This document shows, one piece after another, positions 24,270 through 32,070 of a DNA stretch of 46,051 nt. Source of the stretch: CALDTK01 sp041744755 (GTDB taxonomy: Bacteria > Bacteroidota > Bacteroidia > Chitinophagales > Saprospiraceae); assembly GCA_041744755.1 (NCBI GenBank), contig JBGTKC010000097.1, positions 1 to 46,051 on the forward strand. The letters are read 5' to 3'. The first letter of the stretch is position 1; each line of letters begins with the position of its first letter. The notes below the pieces were generated by a model. It did no database searches. It saw only the letters and a list, made by a program, of their open reading frames with translations, and was not told where the DNA came from. A program made the translations under genes and the position numbers.

Positions 24270-26366
24270 CTAGTAGAACTTCTGGCGGCTGTCCTCCACC
24301 TCGCTGCTCTCGCGCAGGGCGAGGCCGAGCCGGTTGCGCACCGAACTGCTGATCTGTGCGCTCTGCCCCTGTCGTACGCCGGCTACGTTGGCGCCGGCAC
24401 TCTCGGGAGCGGTGCGCACGAGCGGCTCGATGACGTAGACGCCCGCGTTGCCAGCGATCGGCTCGCTGACTTTATTGGTGGGCATCGAGAAGGCTTTCGC
24501 CAAAACCTTCGGCTCGGCACCTAACTGAGGTACGAACGAAGCGCCGAAGTTGACCGCGCGGGCCGTGTCTAGCTCGACGTTGTAACGGGAGGCGATCGCG
24601 CTGAGGCTAGTCCCCGCCTGTGATACCATGGCGGCCTTCTTGCGGTTGCGTACTTCCGGCTCGATCAAACCGCGCACCGACTGCCAATCGGGTACACCGG
24701 CTTCAACCTCGCCCGTGCCGGCCGCCACGACGTACTGGCCATCGTAGAAGGCCCCAGGGGCCTTGTAGGCGTACACCAGCGGCGATACCTCACCGTCGCG
24801 TGGGTTAAAGACGTACTTGACGATCTCGCGGCTCGGCGTACCTGGACCGAGTTCGCCGATGCTGAAGTCGTTCGGGCCCACCAGAATCCCCTCCGTGAAG
24901 GTGAGCGCGGCGTCGGCGTCTGCGGCTGCGCGCATGGCGTCCACCGAGCGATTGGTCTGCGCGAAGCGCGCAGCCTGCTGACGGACGGCCTTCTGGGTTT
25001 CGGCACTCGGCTCGATGCTTTTGGAGACCGTCGCGAGGCGGGTCCCGGACTGGCTTTTGGTAAACTTCACATCCGTGACCTCGACGATGTGGACGCCGAA
25101 CTGAGTCTGTACTTTGTTCAGCTCACCCTCCTTGGCGCGGTAGAAGATCAGGTCGTTAAATTCCGGTACCATCATCCCTGGCCCCGCGAACCCGAGGTCG
25201 CCGCCCTTTGCCGCCGAACCCGGGTCGGTGCTGAATTGCTGCGCGAGTTCAGCGAAGGTGTTAGTGCCGGAATTGATGAGTCGGATGAGGGAGTCTGCCA
25301 GCGAACGGCTCGACTGTACGGCCGGGAGCAGGATGTGGCGGGCGCGTACCGAGTCCGGCACCGTCTTGCGGTCGACCACCTTCGTGATGCTGTAGGCACC
25401 GTTGTCGAAATACGGTCCGACGATAGTACCGACCTCGGCGCCCTTGACGGCCTCGGGGGTCTGCTCGTCGGTGAGATAGGTCCCGGGGAAGGACCCGCGC
25501 TGGCGGCCGATAAAGAGCGTGTCGGACTTGGCGGTCGCCCATTCGGTCTTGGCCTTCCCGAGATCAGCCACGATCTGAGCAGTATCGGCGGCGGTAGGCG
25601 CCACGTCGAACGCGACGTAAGCCACGCTTCGCCCGGCTTCCTTGCGACGGAGGCGCGCACCGTCGGATTTTACGAAGGCCTCGAAGTCGGCGTCCTCAAG
25701 CTTGACGTCTCCGTCGGGGATGTTCTCGTAAGGGATCTTCACGAAGGCCAGATCGACACGGGTGTTCTGACCCTTGCCGAGTTCCTCGGCCATCCAGTCG
25801 GGCGTGTACATCGCCTTGGCCACGAGGGTAGCGAGCTTGTCCTGGAGGCGCTGCTTGTTGACCTCGGTCTTCTGGAAGAACCAGAACTTGGCGCGCGAAG
25901 GATCGACGACGCTCGGGTCGCTGATCGTGCCGTTGTTCTCGGCGTCGCGGTAGCTATTGAGGGTCTCGCGGTTGATCTGGCCCGTCTGTGGATCGCGGAA
26001 GCGCTGCTGGATCACGGAGCTGAGGCGCGTGCCGTGGAGCAGGTCACCGAGCTCATCCTCGGGCACGGTCACGCCGGCCGCGCGCGCCTCCCGGCGGACG
26101 ATCCGGTCTTCGACCATGTAGTTGAAGAGCTGCTCACGTTGCTGAAAGGCGTCCCCGGTGCTCCCGGTGTAGATGGCGTTGTAGGCGCGCTCGAACTCGC
26201 GCTGGTCGATCGATTCCCCGTCCACCTCCCCGACGCTCACGCCGCGGCCCGAGAGGATCGAGCGGTCGCCCGAGAACATATCCATGAAGATGAACCCGAG
26301 CATCGCGAATCCAACGAGCACGATGAGGATCCAGCTACGCTGTCTGATTTCGCCGATTAAAGCCAT
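24270..26366 (-). CDS. peptidylprolyl isomerase / SurA N-terminal domain protein (PpiD-like)
   Basis: A 698-residue inner-membrane-anchored periplasmic foldase. It opens with M-A-L-I-G-E-I-R-Q-R-S-W-I-L-I-V-L-V-G-F-A-M-L-G-F-I-F (single membrane anchor), as in Bacteroidota PpiD; an ATG two codons earlier (26372) is also possible. A SurA_N-like helical domain follows (about 40-250). The parvulin domain (about 345-440) has V-R-A-R-H-I-L-L, F-A-E-L-A-Q-Q-F-S-T-D, K-G-G-D-L-G-F and F-G-V-H-I-V-E-V-T. A second, degenerate chaperone region makes up the rest. A candidate promoter lies 78 bases upstream. A hairpin motif (24492-24506) is read V-L-A-K-A. Confidence 0.93.
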   Translation of the reverse strand: MALIGEIRQRSWILIVLVGFAMLGFIFMDMFSGDRSILSGRGVSVGEVDGESIDQREFERAYNAIYTGSTGDAFQQREQLFNYMVEDRIVRREARAAGVTVPEDELGDLLHGTRLSSVIQQRFRDPQTGQINRETLNSYRDAENNGTISDPSVVDPSRAKFWFFQKTEVNKQRLQDKLATLVAKAMYTPDWMAEELGKGQNTRVDLAFVKIPYENIPDGDVKLEDADFEAFVKSDGARLRRKEAGRSVAYVAFDVAPTAADTAQIVADLGKAKTEWATAKSDTLFIGRQRGSFPGTYLTDEQTPEAVKGAEVGTIVGPYFDNGAYSITKVVDRKTVPDSVRARHILLPAVQSSRSLADSLIRLINSGTNTFAELAQQFSTDPGSAAKGGDLGFAGPGMMVPEFNDLIFYRAKEGELNKVQTQFGVHIVEVTDVKFTKSQSGTRLATVSKSIEPSAETQKAVRQQAARFAQTNRSVDAMRAAADADAALTFTEGILVGPNDFSIGELGPGTPSREIVKYVFNPRDGEVSPLVYAYKAPGAFYDGQYVVAAGTGEVEAGVPDWQSVRGLIEPEVRNRKKAAMVSQAGTSLSAIASRYNVELDTARAVNFGASFVPQLGAEPKVLAKAFSMPTNKVSEPIAGNAGVYVIEPLVRTAPESAGANVAGVRQGQSAQISSSVRNRLGLALRESSEVEDSRQKFY
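24492..24506 (-). repeat. dispersed hairpin motif: stem GGC/GCC, loop GAAA
   Basis: Sense in the ppiD-like gene, read V-L-A-K-A. Confidence 0.85.
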
Positions 26367-26443
26367 GGCCAAGAGAACTTGAAGCGCCCAGGTGGGGCGA
26401 GAGGTGAATGCAGTATGTACGAAAAGCCCTTCGAAAAGGTGCG

Positions 26444-26451
26444 CGAAGGTA
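26444..26451 (-). promoter_or_regulatory. candidate -7 promoter box TACCTTCG upstream of the ppiD-like gene
   Basis: TACCTTCG on the minus strand matches the Bacteroidota -7 consensus TAnnTTTG at seven of eight positions. The same octamer is found upstream of gltA and rlmN. No convincing -33 box was seen. Confidence 0.3.
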
Positions 26452-26486
26452 ATGCTGGTGGGTTAAAGGCGGCGATGACCTTTGGT

Positions 26487-26534
26487 GGCGTAGGCCTGCG
26501 GCGGCGTAGGCCTGCGGCGGTGCTGACCTGCGGC
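26487..26534. repeat. three tandem 16-base units
   Basis: Two identical copies of GGCGTAGGCCTGCGGC (26487-26502, 26503-26518) are followed by a diverged third (GGTGCTGACCTGCGGC, 26519-26534). They sit in the ~380-base gap between the ppiD-like and DUF3109 genes, which otherwise shows no gene. Confidence 0.8.
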
Positions 26535-26747
26535 GTTTTGTGCTGGCGCGCGCCTGCTGTGCTTTGCGGACGCGGCGGGCGTCGGGCGCCGATTGACTCG
26601 GCTCCGCGAGTGGCGCGATTGGCGAGGTGGCAGCACCAGGGTAGGCAGGATTGACAGTTTACTGGCTGATCTACCAATCGTCCTTTCATTGGGACTCGCA
26701 CAAGGAGCACAAGGTGCATAAGTCCGGTGCACGGGCAACGCCGCAGG

Positions 26748-27326
26748 TCAACGCCCCCGCGAAGCGTAGTACGCCTCTAACTGCTCATAAAACCCCTCGC
26801 CCCACTTTCGTACGATCGCCGCCTTCACGAAGCGGAAGACCGGCATCCGCTGCTTAGCCCCCAGCTCACAGGCCGCCGAGCAGATGTCCCAGCGGTCGTA
26901 GTTGAGCGCCTCGAAGTCCACGGTTTCGTCGCGCTCGACGCGGATCGGGTAGAGCTCGCACGAGATGGGCTTCTTGAAGTCGGTGGCGCCAGCCCGGTAG
27001 GCCATCTCGATTCCGCAGGCGGCGAAACCCTCCGGCGTGCGGACCATATATACGCAGTCCCCGCCCTCGATACAGGTGGTGCCGAACTCGCCGGCCTCCT
27101 CGACGTACTCGTACAGACCGCGCGCCTCGATCTCGGCGATGCCGCGTGGCGAGAGGAAGGGCTTCACCTTCTTATAGATGTCTTCGAGTACCCCAAGTTC
27201 GTCCTCCTCTAGTGGCGCGCCATAATCGCCCTCGTGGCAGCAGGCCCCCTTGCAGGCCCGCAGGTTGCACATGAATTCCTCGGACATGATCTCGTCCGAG
27301 ACGAGTTTCCCATCGACGATCAGCAT
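26748..27326 (-). CDS. DUF3109 family cysteine-rich protein
   Basis: A 192-residue protein typical of Bacteroidota. It carries a cysteine set resembling the YkgJ / flagellin N-methylase-like metal clusters: C-N-L-R-A-C-K-G-A-C-C-H-E-G-D-Y-G-A-P-L near residue 20, C-I-E-G-G-D-C, F-A-A-C-G-I, I-S-C-E-L-Y-P-I-R and C-S-A-A-C-E-L-G. A bound metal or iron-sulfur cluster is likely; the activity is unknown. The start ATG gives M-L-I-V-D-G-K-L-V-S-D, the family start. It is divergent from gltA, with a 162-base shared upstream region containing a hairpin motif at 27386-27400. Confidence 0.9.
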   Translation of the reverse strand: MLIVDGKLVSDEIMSEEFMCNLRACKGACCHEGDYGAPLEEDELGVLEDIYKKVKPFLSPRGIAEIEARGLYEYVEEAGEFGTTCIEGGDCVYMVRTPEGFAACGIEMAYRAGATDFKKPISCELYPIRVERDETVDFEALNYDRWDICSAACELGAKQRMPVFRFVKAAIVRKWGEGFYEQLEAYYASRGR

Positions 27327-27385
27327 ACCGAACCTTTCGGGTGTTGGGGTTTTACGGATTGAGGACTGCGGTGGGTCGTACGTTC

Positions 27386-27400
27386 GCGTTTCCGCAAAAC
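27386..27400 (-). repeat. dispersed hairpin motif: stem GCG/CGC, loop GAAA (intergenic)
   Basis: Minus strand GTTTT-GCG-GAAA-CGC. It is the only copy whose loop is closed by a G-C rather than a C-G pair. Lies in the shared upstream region of gltA and the DUF3109 gene. Confidence 0.75.
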
Positions 27401-27413
27401 ACCGTTCGTCTGT

Positions 27414-27421
27414 TACCTTCG
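27414..27421 (+). promoter_or_regulatory. candidate -7 promoter box TACCTTCG for gltA
   Basis: TACCTTCG lies 67 bases before the gltA start, one mismatch from TAnnTTTG. The hairpin motif at 27386-27400 lies where a -33 element would be, so the two could interfere or cooperate. Confidence 0.35.
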
Positions 27422-27488
27422 GGCCACCCGACCGGGCAGCGCCGCAAAGTTAGCCCCTGCCGAGCCCCTACTCCAGCCCAAACCATTT

Positions 27489-28814
27489 ATGGATCCACTC
27501 AAGCAACTCTTCCACGAGAAGTCAACGGCCCTTAAGGCTGAACTCAAAGCCATCAGCGCTGAGTACGGCGACCGCAAGATCGACGAGGTCACCCTCTCGC
27601 AGGCCATCGGCGGCGCGCGCTCCATCAAGATGATGATCTGGGAGACGAGCTCCCTCGACGCCACCAAGGGCATCTCGTTTCGCGGGTACTCCATCCCCGA
27701 CCTACAGGAGGTTTTGCCGAAAGGCGACGGCAACGAACCCCTCCCAGAGGGACTGTTCTGGCTCATGCTGGTCGGCGAGGTGCCCACCGCCGAGCAGGTC
27801 CGCTGGCTGAGCGACAAGTGGTGCTCGCGATCGAACGTCCCGGCGCACGTCTTCGCCGCCATCGACACGTTGCCCATCGACGCCCACCCGATGACGCAGT
27901 TCACCGTGGCCATCAACGCCATGCAGACCAGCAGCGTCTTCGCGCGCCGCTACAACGAGGGCCTCAACAAGAACGAGTACTGGGACCCGACCTACGAGGA
28001 CGCCATGAATCTTATCGCGCGCCTCCCGCGCGTGGCTGCCTACATCTACCGCCGGTCCTTCTTCGACGGCGACCACATCTCCCCGGACTCGACGCTCGAC
28101 TGGGGCGCCAACTTCGCCCACATGATGGGCATCGAGGACAAACAGTTCCGTGACCTCATGCGGCTCTACCTCACGATCCACGCCGACCACGAGGGCGGCA
28201 ACGCCTCGGCGCACGCCACGCACCTGGTTGGCTCGACGCTGTCCGACGCCTACAACGCCTTCGCCGGCGGCATGAATGCCCTCGCCGGCCCCTTGCACGG
28301 ACTCGCCAACCAGGAAGTCATCCGGTGGGTGCTCAAGATGATCGATGCCCTCGGCACGAAGACCCCGAGCAAGGAGCAGATCGCTGGGTACGTCAACTCC
28401 ACCCTCGCCAACGGCCGCGTTATCCCGGGCTACGGCCACGCCGTCTTGCGCGAGCCCGACCCCCGTTTCACGGCCCAGAAGCGCTTCGCCGAGGAGCACC
28501 TCCGCGGCGACGACCTCATCGAGACGATCTGGAAGGTGTTCGACGTGGTGCCGCCGATCCTTCAGGGCCTCGGCAAGGTCAAGAACCCTTGGCCGAACGT
28601 CGATGCGCACTCCGGCGCCTTGCTCGTCCACTACGGCGTGGATCAGTTTAGCTTTTACACCGTGATGTTCGGCGTGAGCCGCGCGCTCGGCGTCCTGTCG
28701 GCCCTGTGCTGGAGCCGCGCCCTCGGCCTCCCGCTCGAGCGGCCGAAGTCCCTCACGACCGCCTGGGTCAAAGATTTCGCCCGAAAGCAGCAGGCCGCCG
28801 ACGCCGCGCGCTAG
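27489..28814 (+). CDS. gltA: citrate synthase, eukaryotic-like (Si) type
   Basis: Condenses oxaloacetate and acetyl-CoA to citrate, entering the TCA cycle. A 441-residue protein of the longer, eukaryote-like family common in Bacteroidota, rather than the 370-430-residue hexameric enterobacterial type. Expected active-site residues: His270 (P-L-H-G-L-A-N-Q-E-V), His317 (P-G-Y-G-H-A-V-L-R) and Asp372 (N-V-D-A-H-S-G-A-L-L). The start M-D-P-L-K-Q-L-F-H-E-K follows a long (~67-base) leader after the candidate promoter. The hairpin motif at 27711-27725 is read V-L-P-K-G at a place where related enzymes also have L-P-K, so it was reached by base substitution and not insertion. The stop is TAG. Confidence 0.97.
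   Translation: MDPLKQLFHEKSTALKAELKAISAEYGDRKIDEVTLSQAIGGARSIKMMIWETSSLDATKGISFRGYSIPDLQEVLPKGDGNEPLPEGLFWLMLVGEVPTAEQVRWLSDKWCSRSNVPAHVFAAIDTLPIDAHPMTQFTVAINAMQTSSVFARRYNEGLNKNEYWDPTYEDAMNLIARLPRVAAYIYRRSFFDGDHISPDSTLDWGANFAHMMGIEDKQFRDLMRLYLTIHADHEGGNASAHATHLVGSTLSDAYNAFAGGMNALAGPLHGLANQEVIRWVLKMIDALGTKTPSKEQIAGYVNSTLANGRVIPGYGHAVLREPDPRFTAQKRFAEEHLRGDDLIETIWKVFDVVPPILQGLGKVKNPWPNVDAHSGALLVHYGVDQFSFYTVMFGVSRALGVLSALCWSRALGLPLERPKSLTTAWVKDFARKQQAADAAR
27711..27725 (+). repeat. dispersed hairpin motif: stem GCC/GGC, loop GAAA
   Basis: Sense in gltA, read V-L-P-K-G. Confidence 0.85.
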
Positions 28815-28817
28815 ATC

Positions 28818-28979
28818 AGAATTTCACATTCCAAATGGCGAATTCCAAATGAGCACGACGGCTCCTCACGCGTGTACTTCTCCTCGGAGCCGCAAAGTTC
28901 TAAAGTGTAGCAGCAAAGCCGTTTGGCCTCCTACGCGGCAGCGCAGTTGGAATTTTCCATTAATCATTTGGGATTCCTT
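28818..28979. repeat. imperfect palindrome of ATTCCAAAT units between gltA and gcvH
   Basis: The left arm (about 28818-28851) carries CACATTCCAAATGG and GAATTCCAAATG. The right arm (about 28945-28979) carries TTGGAATTTTCCATTAATC and ATTTGGGATTCC, the approximate complement. The AT-rich arms contrast with the GC-rich genes. It fills the whole gene gap and belongs to the same class as the other intergenic palindromes, though its sequence differs. Confidence 0.6.
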
Positions 28980-28999
28980 CCCCACCTTAACCCGACCAT

Positions 29000-29395
29000 A
29001 TGACCTATCCAGACGACCTCTACTATACTAAGGAACACGAGTGGCTCCGCCTCACCGAGGACGGGGGACACGCCTACATCGGGATCACGGACTTCGCCCA
29101 GCACGAGCTCGACGAACTGGTGTACGTCGAGGTGGAGTCCGTCGGCGAGGAGCTCGGCGCCGATGAGGTCTTCGGCACCGTCGAGGCCGTCAAGACGACC
29201 AGCGACCTGTTCATGCCCGTGGCCGGGACGGTGGTCGAGTTCAACGAGCAGCTATCCGACAGCGGCGGCGACAACCCCGGGCTCGTCAACAGCGACTGCT
29301 ACGGCGAGGGCTGGATCGTAAAAATTAAGCTAGCCGACCCAGGCGACCTCGACGAGCTGCTGCGCGCGGAGGCCTACCAGGAGTTGGTCGCGTAG
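29000..29395 (+). CDS. gcvH: glycine cleavage system H protein
   Basis: Lipoyl carrier of the glycine cleavage complex, shuttling the aminomethyl group between the P, T and L proteins. 131 residues, the normal length. The lipoylation site is Lys65 in F-G-T-V-E-A-V-K-T-T-S-D-L. The opening M-T-Y-P-D-D-L-Y-Y-T-K-E-H-E-W and the G-D-N-P-G-L-V-N-S-D and G-E-G-W-I-V-K-I-K segments are standard. The next gene, vanZ-like, starts about 14 bases downstream, and together with tonB they form a likely operon, an order common in this phylum. Confidence 0.97.
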   Translation: MTYPDDLYYTKEHEWLRLTEDGGHAYIGITDFAQHELDELVYVEVESVGEELGADEVFGTVEAVKTTSDLFMPVAGTVVEFNEQLSDSGGDNPGLVNSDCYGEGWIVKIKLADPGDLDELLRAEAYQELVA

Positions 29396-29409
29396 AAAAA
29401 TTTGGTTTT

Positions 29410-29829
29410 TTGAGCTCCGGGACACCAAACGCCGCACCGATCGCATCTGCGTTCTTACCACAGCGCTCCTGGGCGCTGGTCCCGGCGGCCGTAACGACGG
29501 CCACCGTGATCAGTCTCTCGCTCGGCAACGCGCTGCAGATCGAGACCGACTGGCTAAATGTCCCTTGGCTCGACAAACTGCAGCACTTCCTTGCGTATGC
29601 CTGTTTGGGGGTGCTGTGGTCGTTCGCCTTCCGGCAAAACGGATGGCGGGGAGGTCTGAAGCTCTGGGGATTACTCTTCGCCCTGGGCGTGGTCATGGAG
29701 TTCATGCAGTGGGCGTTTTACCCGAACCGCTACTTCGAATTCGGCGACATGTTGGCAAATGGCGTCGGCGCCGCCGCCGGAGTCTACCTATTTCTGATTG
29801 CCTTTCGTACATTTCCACCGAAAACATAA
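29410..29829 (+). CDS. VanZ family membrane protein
   Basis: A 139-residue small membrane protein of the VanZ-like family, with hydrophobic segments near W-A-L-V-P-A-A-V-T-T-A-T-V-I-S-L, H-F-L-A-Y-A-C-L-G-V-L-W-S-F, L-W-G-L-L-F-A-L-G-V-V-M-E and the C-terminal G-V-G-A-A-A-G-V-Y-L-F-L-I. The family signature D-K-L-Q-H-F-L-A-Y and the F-E-F-G-D-M-L-A-N-G-V-G-A motif are present. The proposed start is a TTG; a GTG at 29506 is an alternative, so the N-terminus is uncertain. Members give low-level teicoplanin resistance in enterococci, but in this setting the role is unknown. It is followed after 3 bases by tonB. Confidence 0.85.
   Translation: MSSGTPNAAPIASAFLPQRSWALVPAAVTTATVISLSLGNALQIETDWLNVPWLDKLQHFLAYACLGVLWSFAFRQNGWRGGLKLWGLLFALGVVMEFMQWAFYPNRYFEFGDMLANGVGAAAGVYLFLIAFRTFPPKT
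29626..29640 (-). repeat. dispersed hairpin motif: stem GCC/GGC, loop GGAA
   Basis: Antisense in the vanZ-like gene; the coding strand gives A-F-R-Q-N. Confidence 0.84.
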
Positions 29830-29832
29830 ACT

Positions 29833-30735
29833 ATGGAGTTTAACTTATCTGCCCAATCCCTGCTCCTAGGGATCATCGGGATCTTCGCCATCATTATCGC
29901 GACGGTGTTCGTCATCCGTGCGCGCTACAAAGGCAAGACCGCCGATGACCTGGCCGCCAACCTCGACCAGAAGGACGCGCTCAAGGCCCGCAACAAGTAT
30001 CCTGGGGTCGATGTCTTCCGCCACAGCGGTAGCTTCTTCTACGCCGGACTCGTGCTGTCGCTGCTGCTCTGCGTGCTGGCCTTCAACTACACCCAACCCA
30101 AGGTCGAGATCAATATCCCGACTGGGGCCCTCGACATGGACGAGGAGATCATCGTGGATGCTCCTCGTACTGCCGAACCTCCACCACCGCCACCGCCACC
30201 GCCACCGCCGGTCATCGAGCCCGTGCCCGATGAGGAAGTGGTAGAAGATGTGAAGTTCGAGGACGTGCCTATCGACGAGCCCCTGCCTCCGCCGCCGCCA
30301 CCGGCACCGGCCGGCCCGACGAAGGTCGATGCGCCGCCACCGCCTCCGCCGCCGCCGCCGCCACCAGCGCCCGACAACGAGATCTTTAAGATCGTCGAGC
30401 AGATGCCGATGTTCCCCGGCTGCGAGAACCAGGCGCTCGACAAGGACGCCATGAAGGCCTGCGCCGAGAAGAAGATGCTCGAGTACATCTACGGCAACGT
30501 AAAGTACCCCGCGATCGCCCGTGAGAACGGTGTCGAAGGCAAGGCCATCGTCGCCTTCGTCGTCGAGAGGGACGGTTCGATCACGGACGCCAAGGTGGTC
30601 CGCGGACCAGCCGCCGGTCTCTCGGAGGAGGCCCTCCGCGTCGTGAATACTTTCCCGACCTGGATACCCGGCAAGCAGCGCGGGAAGCCCGTGCGCGTGA
30701 GCTTCGTGCTCCCGGTCCAGTTCAAGCTGGAGTAA
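29833..30735 (+). CDS. tonB: energy transducer TonB, proline-rich (paralogue 1)
   Basis: Couples the inner-membrane proton gradient to outer-membrane TonB-dependent receptors. A 300-residue protein with two N-terminal membrane segments (about 8-28 and 68-86), a layout seen in this phylum in place of the single anchor of E. coli TonB. Two polyproline blocks (about 117-127 and 167-177) span the periplasm. The C-terminal domain carries Y-P-A-I-A-R-E-N-G-V-E-G-K-A-I-V-A-F-V and a terminal V-R-V-S-F-V-L-P-V-Q-F-K. Two cysteines (F-P-G-C and K-A-C-A) precede the C-terminal domain and are conserved in the paralogue, so a disulfide is possible. A terminator follows at 30774-30809. Confidence 0.95.
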   Translation: MEFNLSAQSLLLGIIGIFAIIIATVFVIRARYKGKTADDLAANLDQKDALKARNKYPGVDVFRHSGSFFYAGLVLSLLLCVLAFNYTQPKVEINIPTGALDMDEEIIVDAPRTAEPPPPPPPPPPPVIEPVPDEEVVEDVKFEDVPIDEPLPPPPPPAPAGPTKVDAPPPPPPPPPPPAPDNEIFKIVEQMPMFPGCENQALDKDAMKACAEKKMLEYIYGNVKYPAIARENGVEGKAIVAFVVERDGSITDAKVVRGPAAGLSEEALRVVNTFPTWIPGKQRGKPVRVSFVLPVQFKLE

Positions 30736-30755
30736 GCCGCCGAGCTGAGCTTTTA

Positions 30756-30770
30756 GCCTTTCGGCAAAAC
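30756..30770 (-). repeat. dispersed hairpin motif: stem GCC/GGC, loop GAAA (intergenic)
   Basis: Between the tonB stop codon and its terminator. Transcription would read the complement, so it is not part of the terminator. Confidence 0.85.
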
Positions 30771-30773
30771 GAG

Positions 30774-30809
30774 CCCGCACTGTCCTTCCGGACGGTGCGG
30801 GTTTTTTTT
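30774..30809 (+). terminator. rho-independent terminator after tonB paralogue 1
   Basis: CCCGCAC (30774-30780) pairs with GTGCGGG (30795-30801), extended inside by GTCC/GGAC around a TTCC loop, then eight T residues. A dispersed hairpin motif (30756-30770) sits directly before it, between the stop codon and the terminator. Confidence 0.92.
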
Positions 30810-30940
30810 GGTCGCACCCTAAGAGCACAGTGCATGCAAAATCGTTAATTTAATCTTTAAAGACGGCCACCAGAAGCAGAACCCATCATCATCTATAGAT
30901 TTAACGATCCGCAGTGTCGCGCTCGTAAATTCTAGAAATT

Positions 30941-31846
30941 ATGTGGTCCGAATTATCGGGGGTCAACGTCCTCTCTTCTATTCTAGCTACGGCCGGATTC
31001 GTTACCATTAGTATTTCTACCTACCGGTGGTATCTGGCGCATTTGAGCAAGCAAACCTTGGTCGACTCTTTGGATCCCAGTCGTCCGGTGAGTACGCGCA
31101 ATAAGTACCCCGCCGCGGATATCTTTCGACATAGTGGTATGTTTTTGAGGTTTGGGTTGGCGACAGGTGGGTTCTTGTGCCTGGTGGCATTTAGCTACAC
31201 CGAGACCGCCCGTCGGTACGAGGCGGTTGCGTACGATGGTGACTTTGACCTGGAGGTGCCGGACGTAGTGCGAACCGCTTACACACTTCCAGTAGCGCCG
31301 CTACCTCCACCGCCGCCTCCCGTCATCGAGCCGGTGCCCGACGATGAGATCGTGGAGGATGTCAAGTTCGAGGACACGCCCCTCGACGAGCCGCTACCGC
31401 CGCCGCCTGCTGGCCCGAGGGTCCCTTTGGCCGTGCCGCTACCAGCTGAGTCGACGCCGCCTCCGGCGGCCGAGACGAAGATCGAAGACATCTTTAGGAT
31501 CGTCGAGGACATGCCTATGTTTCCGGGCTGCCAAGACCGAGGTCTCGATAAAGAGGCCGCTAAGTCATGCGCCGAACAGAAGATGCTGGAGTACATCTAC
31601 GCGCATACAAAATACCCCGCTATCGCTCGTGACAACGGCGTCGAGGGCAAGGCTATCGTAGGCTTTGTCGTCGAGAAAGATGGATCTATATCGAATGTCC
31701 AAGTCTTGCGTGGCCCGGCTGCCGGCATCTCGGAAGAGGCTATGCGGGTCGTGAGTACTTTTCCCAAATGGATCCCCGGTAAGCAGCGCGGTAAACCGGT
31801 GCGGGTGAGCTTTGTCTTGCCGGTGCAGTTTAAGTTGGAGAAGTAG
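30941..31846 (+). CDS. energy transducer TonB (paralogue 2)
   Basis: A 301-residue tandem paralogue of the preceding TonB, behind its own 130-base gap and the terminator, so probably separately transcribed. It has two N-terminal membrane segments (V-N-V-L-S-S-I-L-A-T-A-G-F-V-T-I and F-L-R-F-G-L-A-T-G-G-F-L-C-L-V-A-F), the shared V-I-E-P-V-P-D block and shorter proline runs than paralogue 1. The C-terminal domain is nearly identical from M-P-M-F-P-G-C onward. The first ~110 residues differ much more. This suggests that the receptor-contacting domain is held constant while the membrane part, which would meet ExbB/ExbD, diverges. No exbB or exbD is in the window. Codon choice is less GC-rich than in paralogue 1. 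Confidence 0.92.
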   Translation: MWSELSGVNVLSSILATAGFVTISISTYRWYLAHLSKQTLVDSLDPSRPVSTRNKYPAADIFRHSGMFLRFGLATGGFLCLVAFSYTETARRYEAVAYDGDFDLEVPDVVRTAYTLPVAPLPPPPPPVIEPVPDDEIVEDVKFEDTPLDEPLPPPPAGPRVPLAVPLPAESTPPPAAETKIEDIFRIVEDMPMFPGCQDRGLDKEAAKSCAEQKMLEYIYAHTKYPAIARDNGVEGKAIVGFVVEKDGSISNVQVLRGPAAGISEEAMRVVSTFPKWIPGKQRGKPVRVSFVLPVQFKLEK

Positions 31847-32070
31847 AGTTGTGACGTTCGGTCATCCAAAATCGGATATTCATTAGCTCAGATTCACCGC
31901 GGCTTCGCAACTCTGCGAGCGCAGCGCACTGGGGTACCCTGAATGTTGTCGCTCAACACCTGAAAGCTGGCATCCAGCCCACACCCGCTCAAGCAGTCCA
32001 TGATCTATCGGACGCAGCTGCCCCCTCCCCCAAGCAACTACCACCCGCCCCCTCCCGTTAGTAGTTTTAC

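Noticed and set aside
25089..26360. A 423-codon open frame on the plus strand
   Set aside because: Antisense shadow of the ppiD-like gene, produced by GC-rich codons.
29410..29829. Assigning the VanZ-like protein to antibiotic resistance
   Set aside because: No van genes nearby; VanZ-like proteins are common in Bacteroidota genomes in the gcvH-tonB context and their role there is unknown.
29866..30828. A 320-codon minus-strand frame opposite tonB
   Set aside because: Its arginine/tryptophan runs mirror the polyproline codons of TonB; not a gene.
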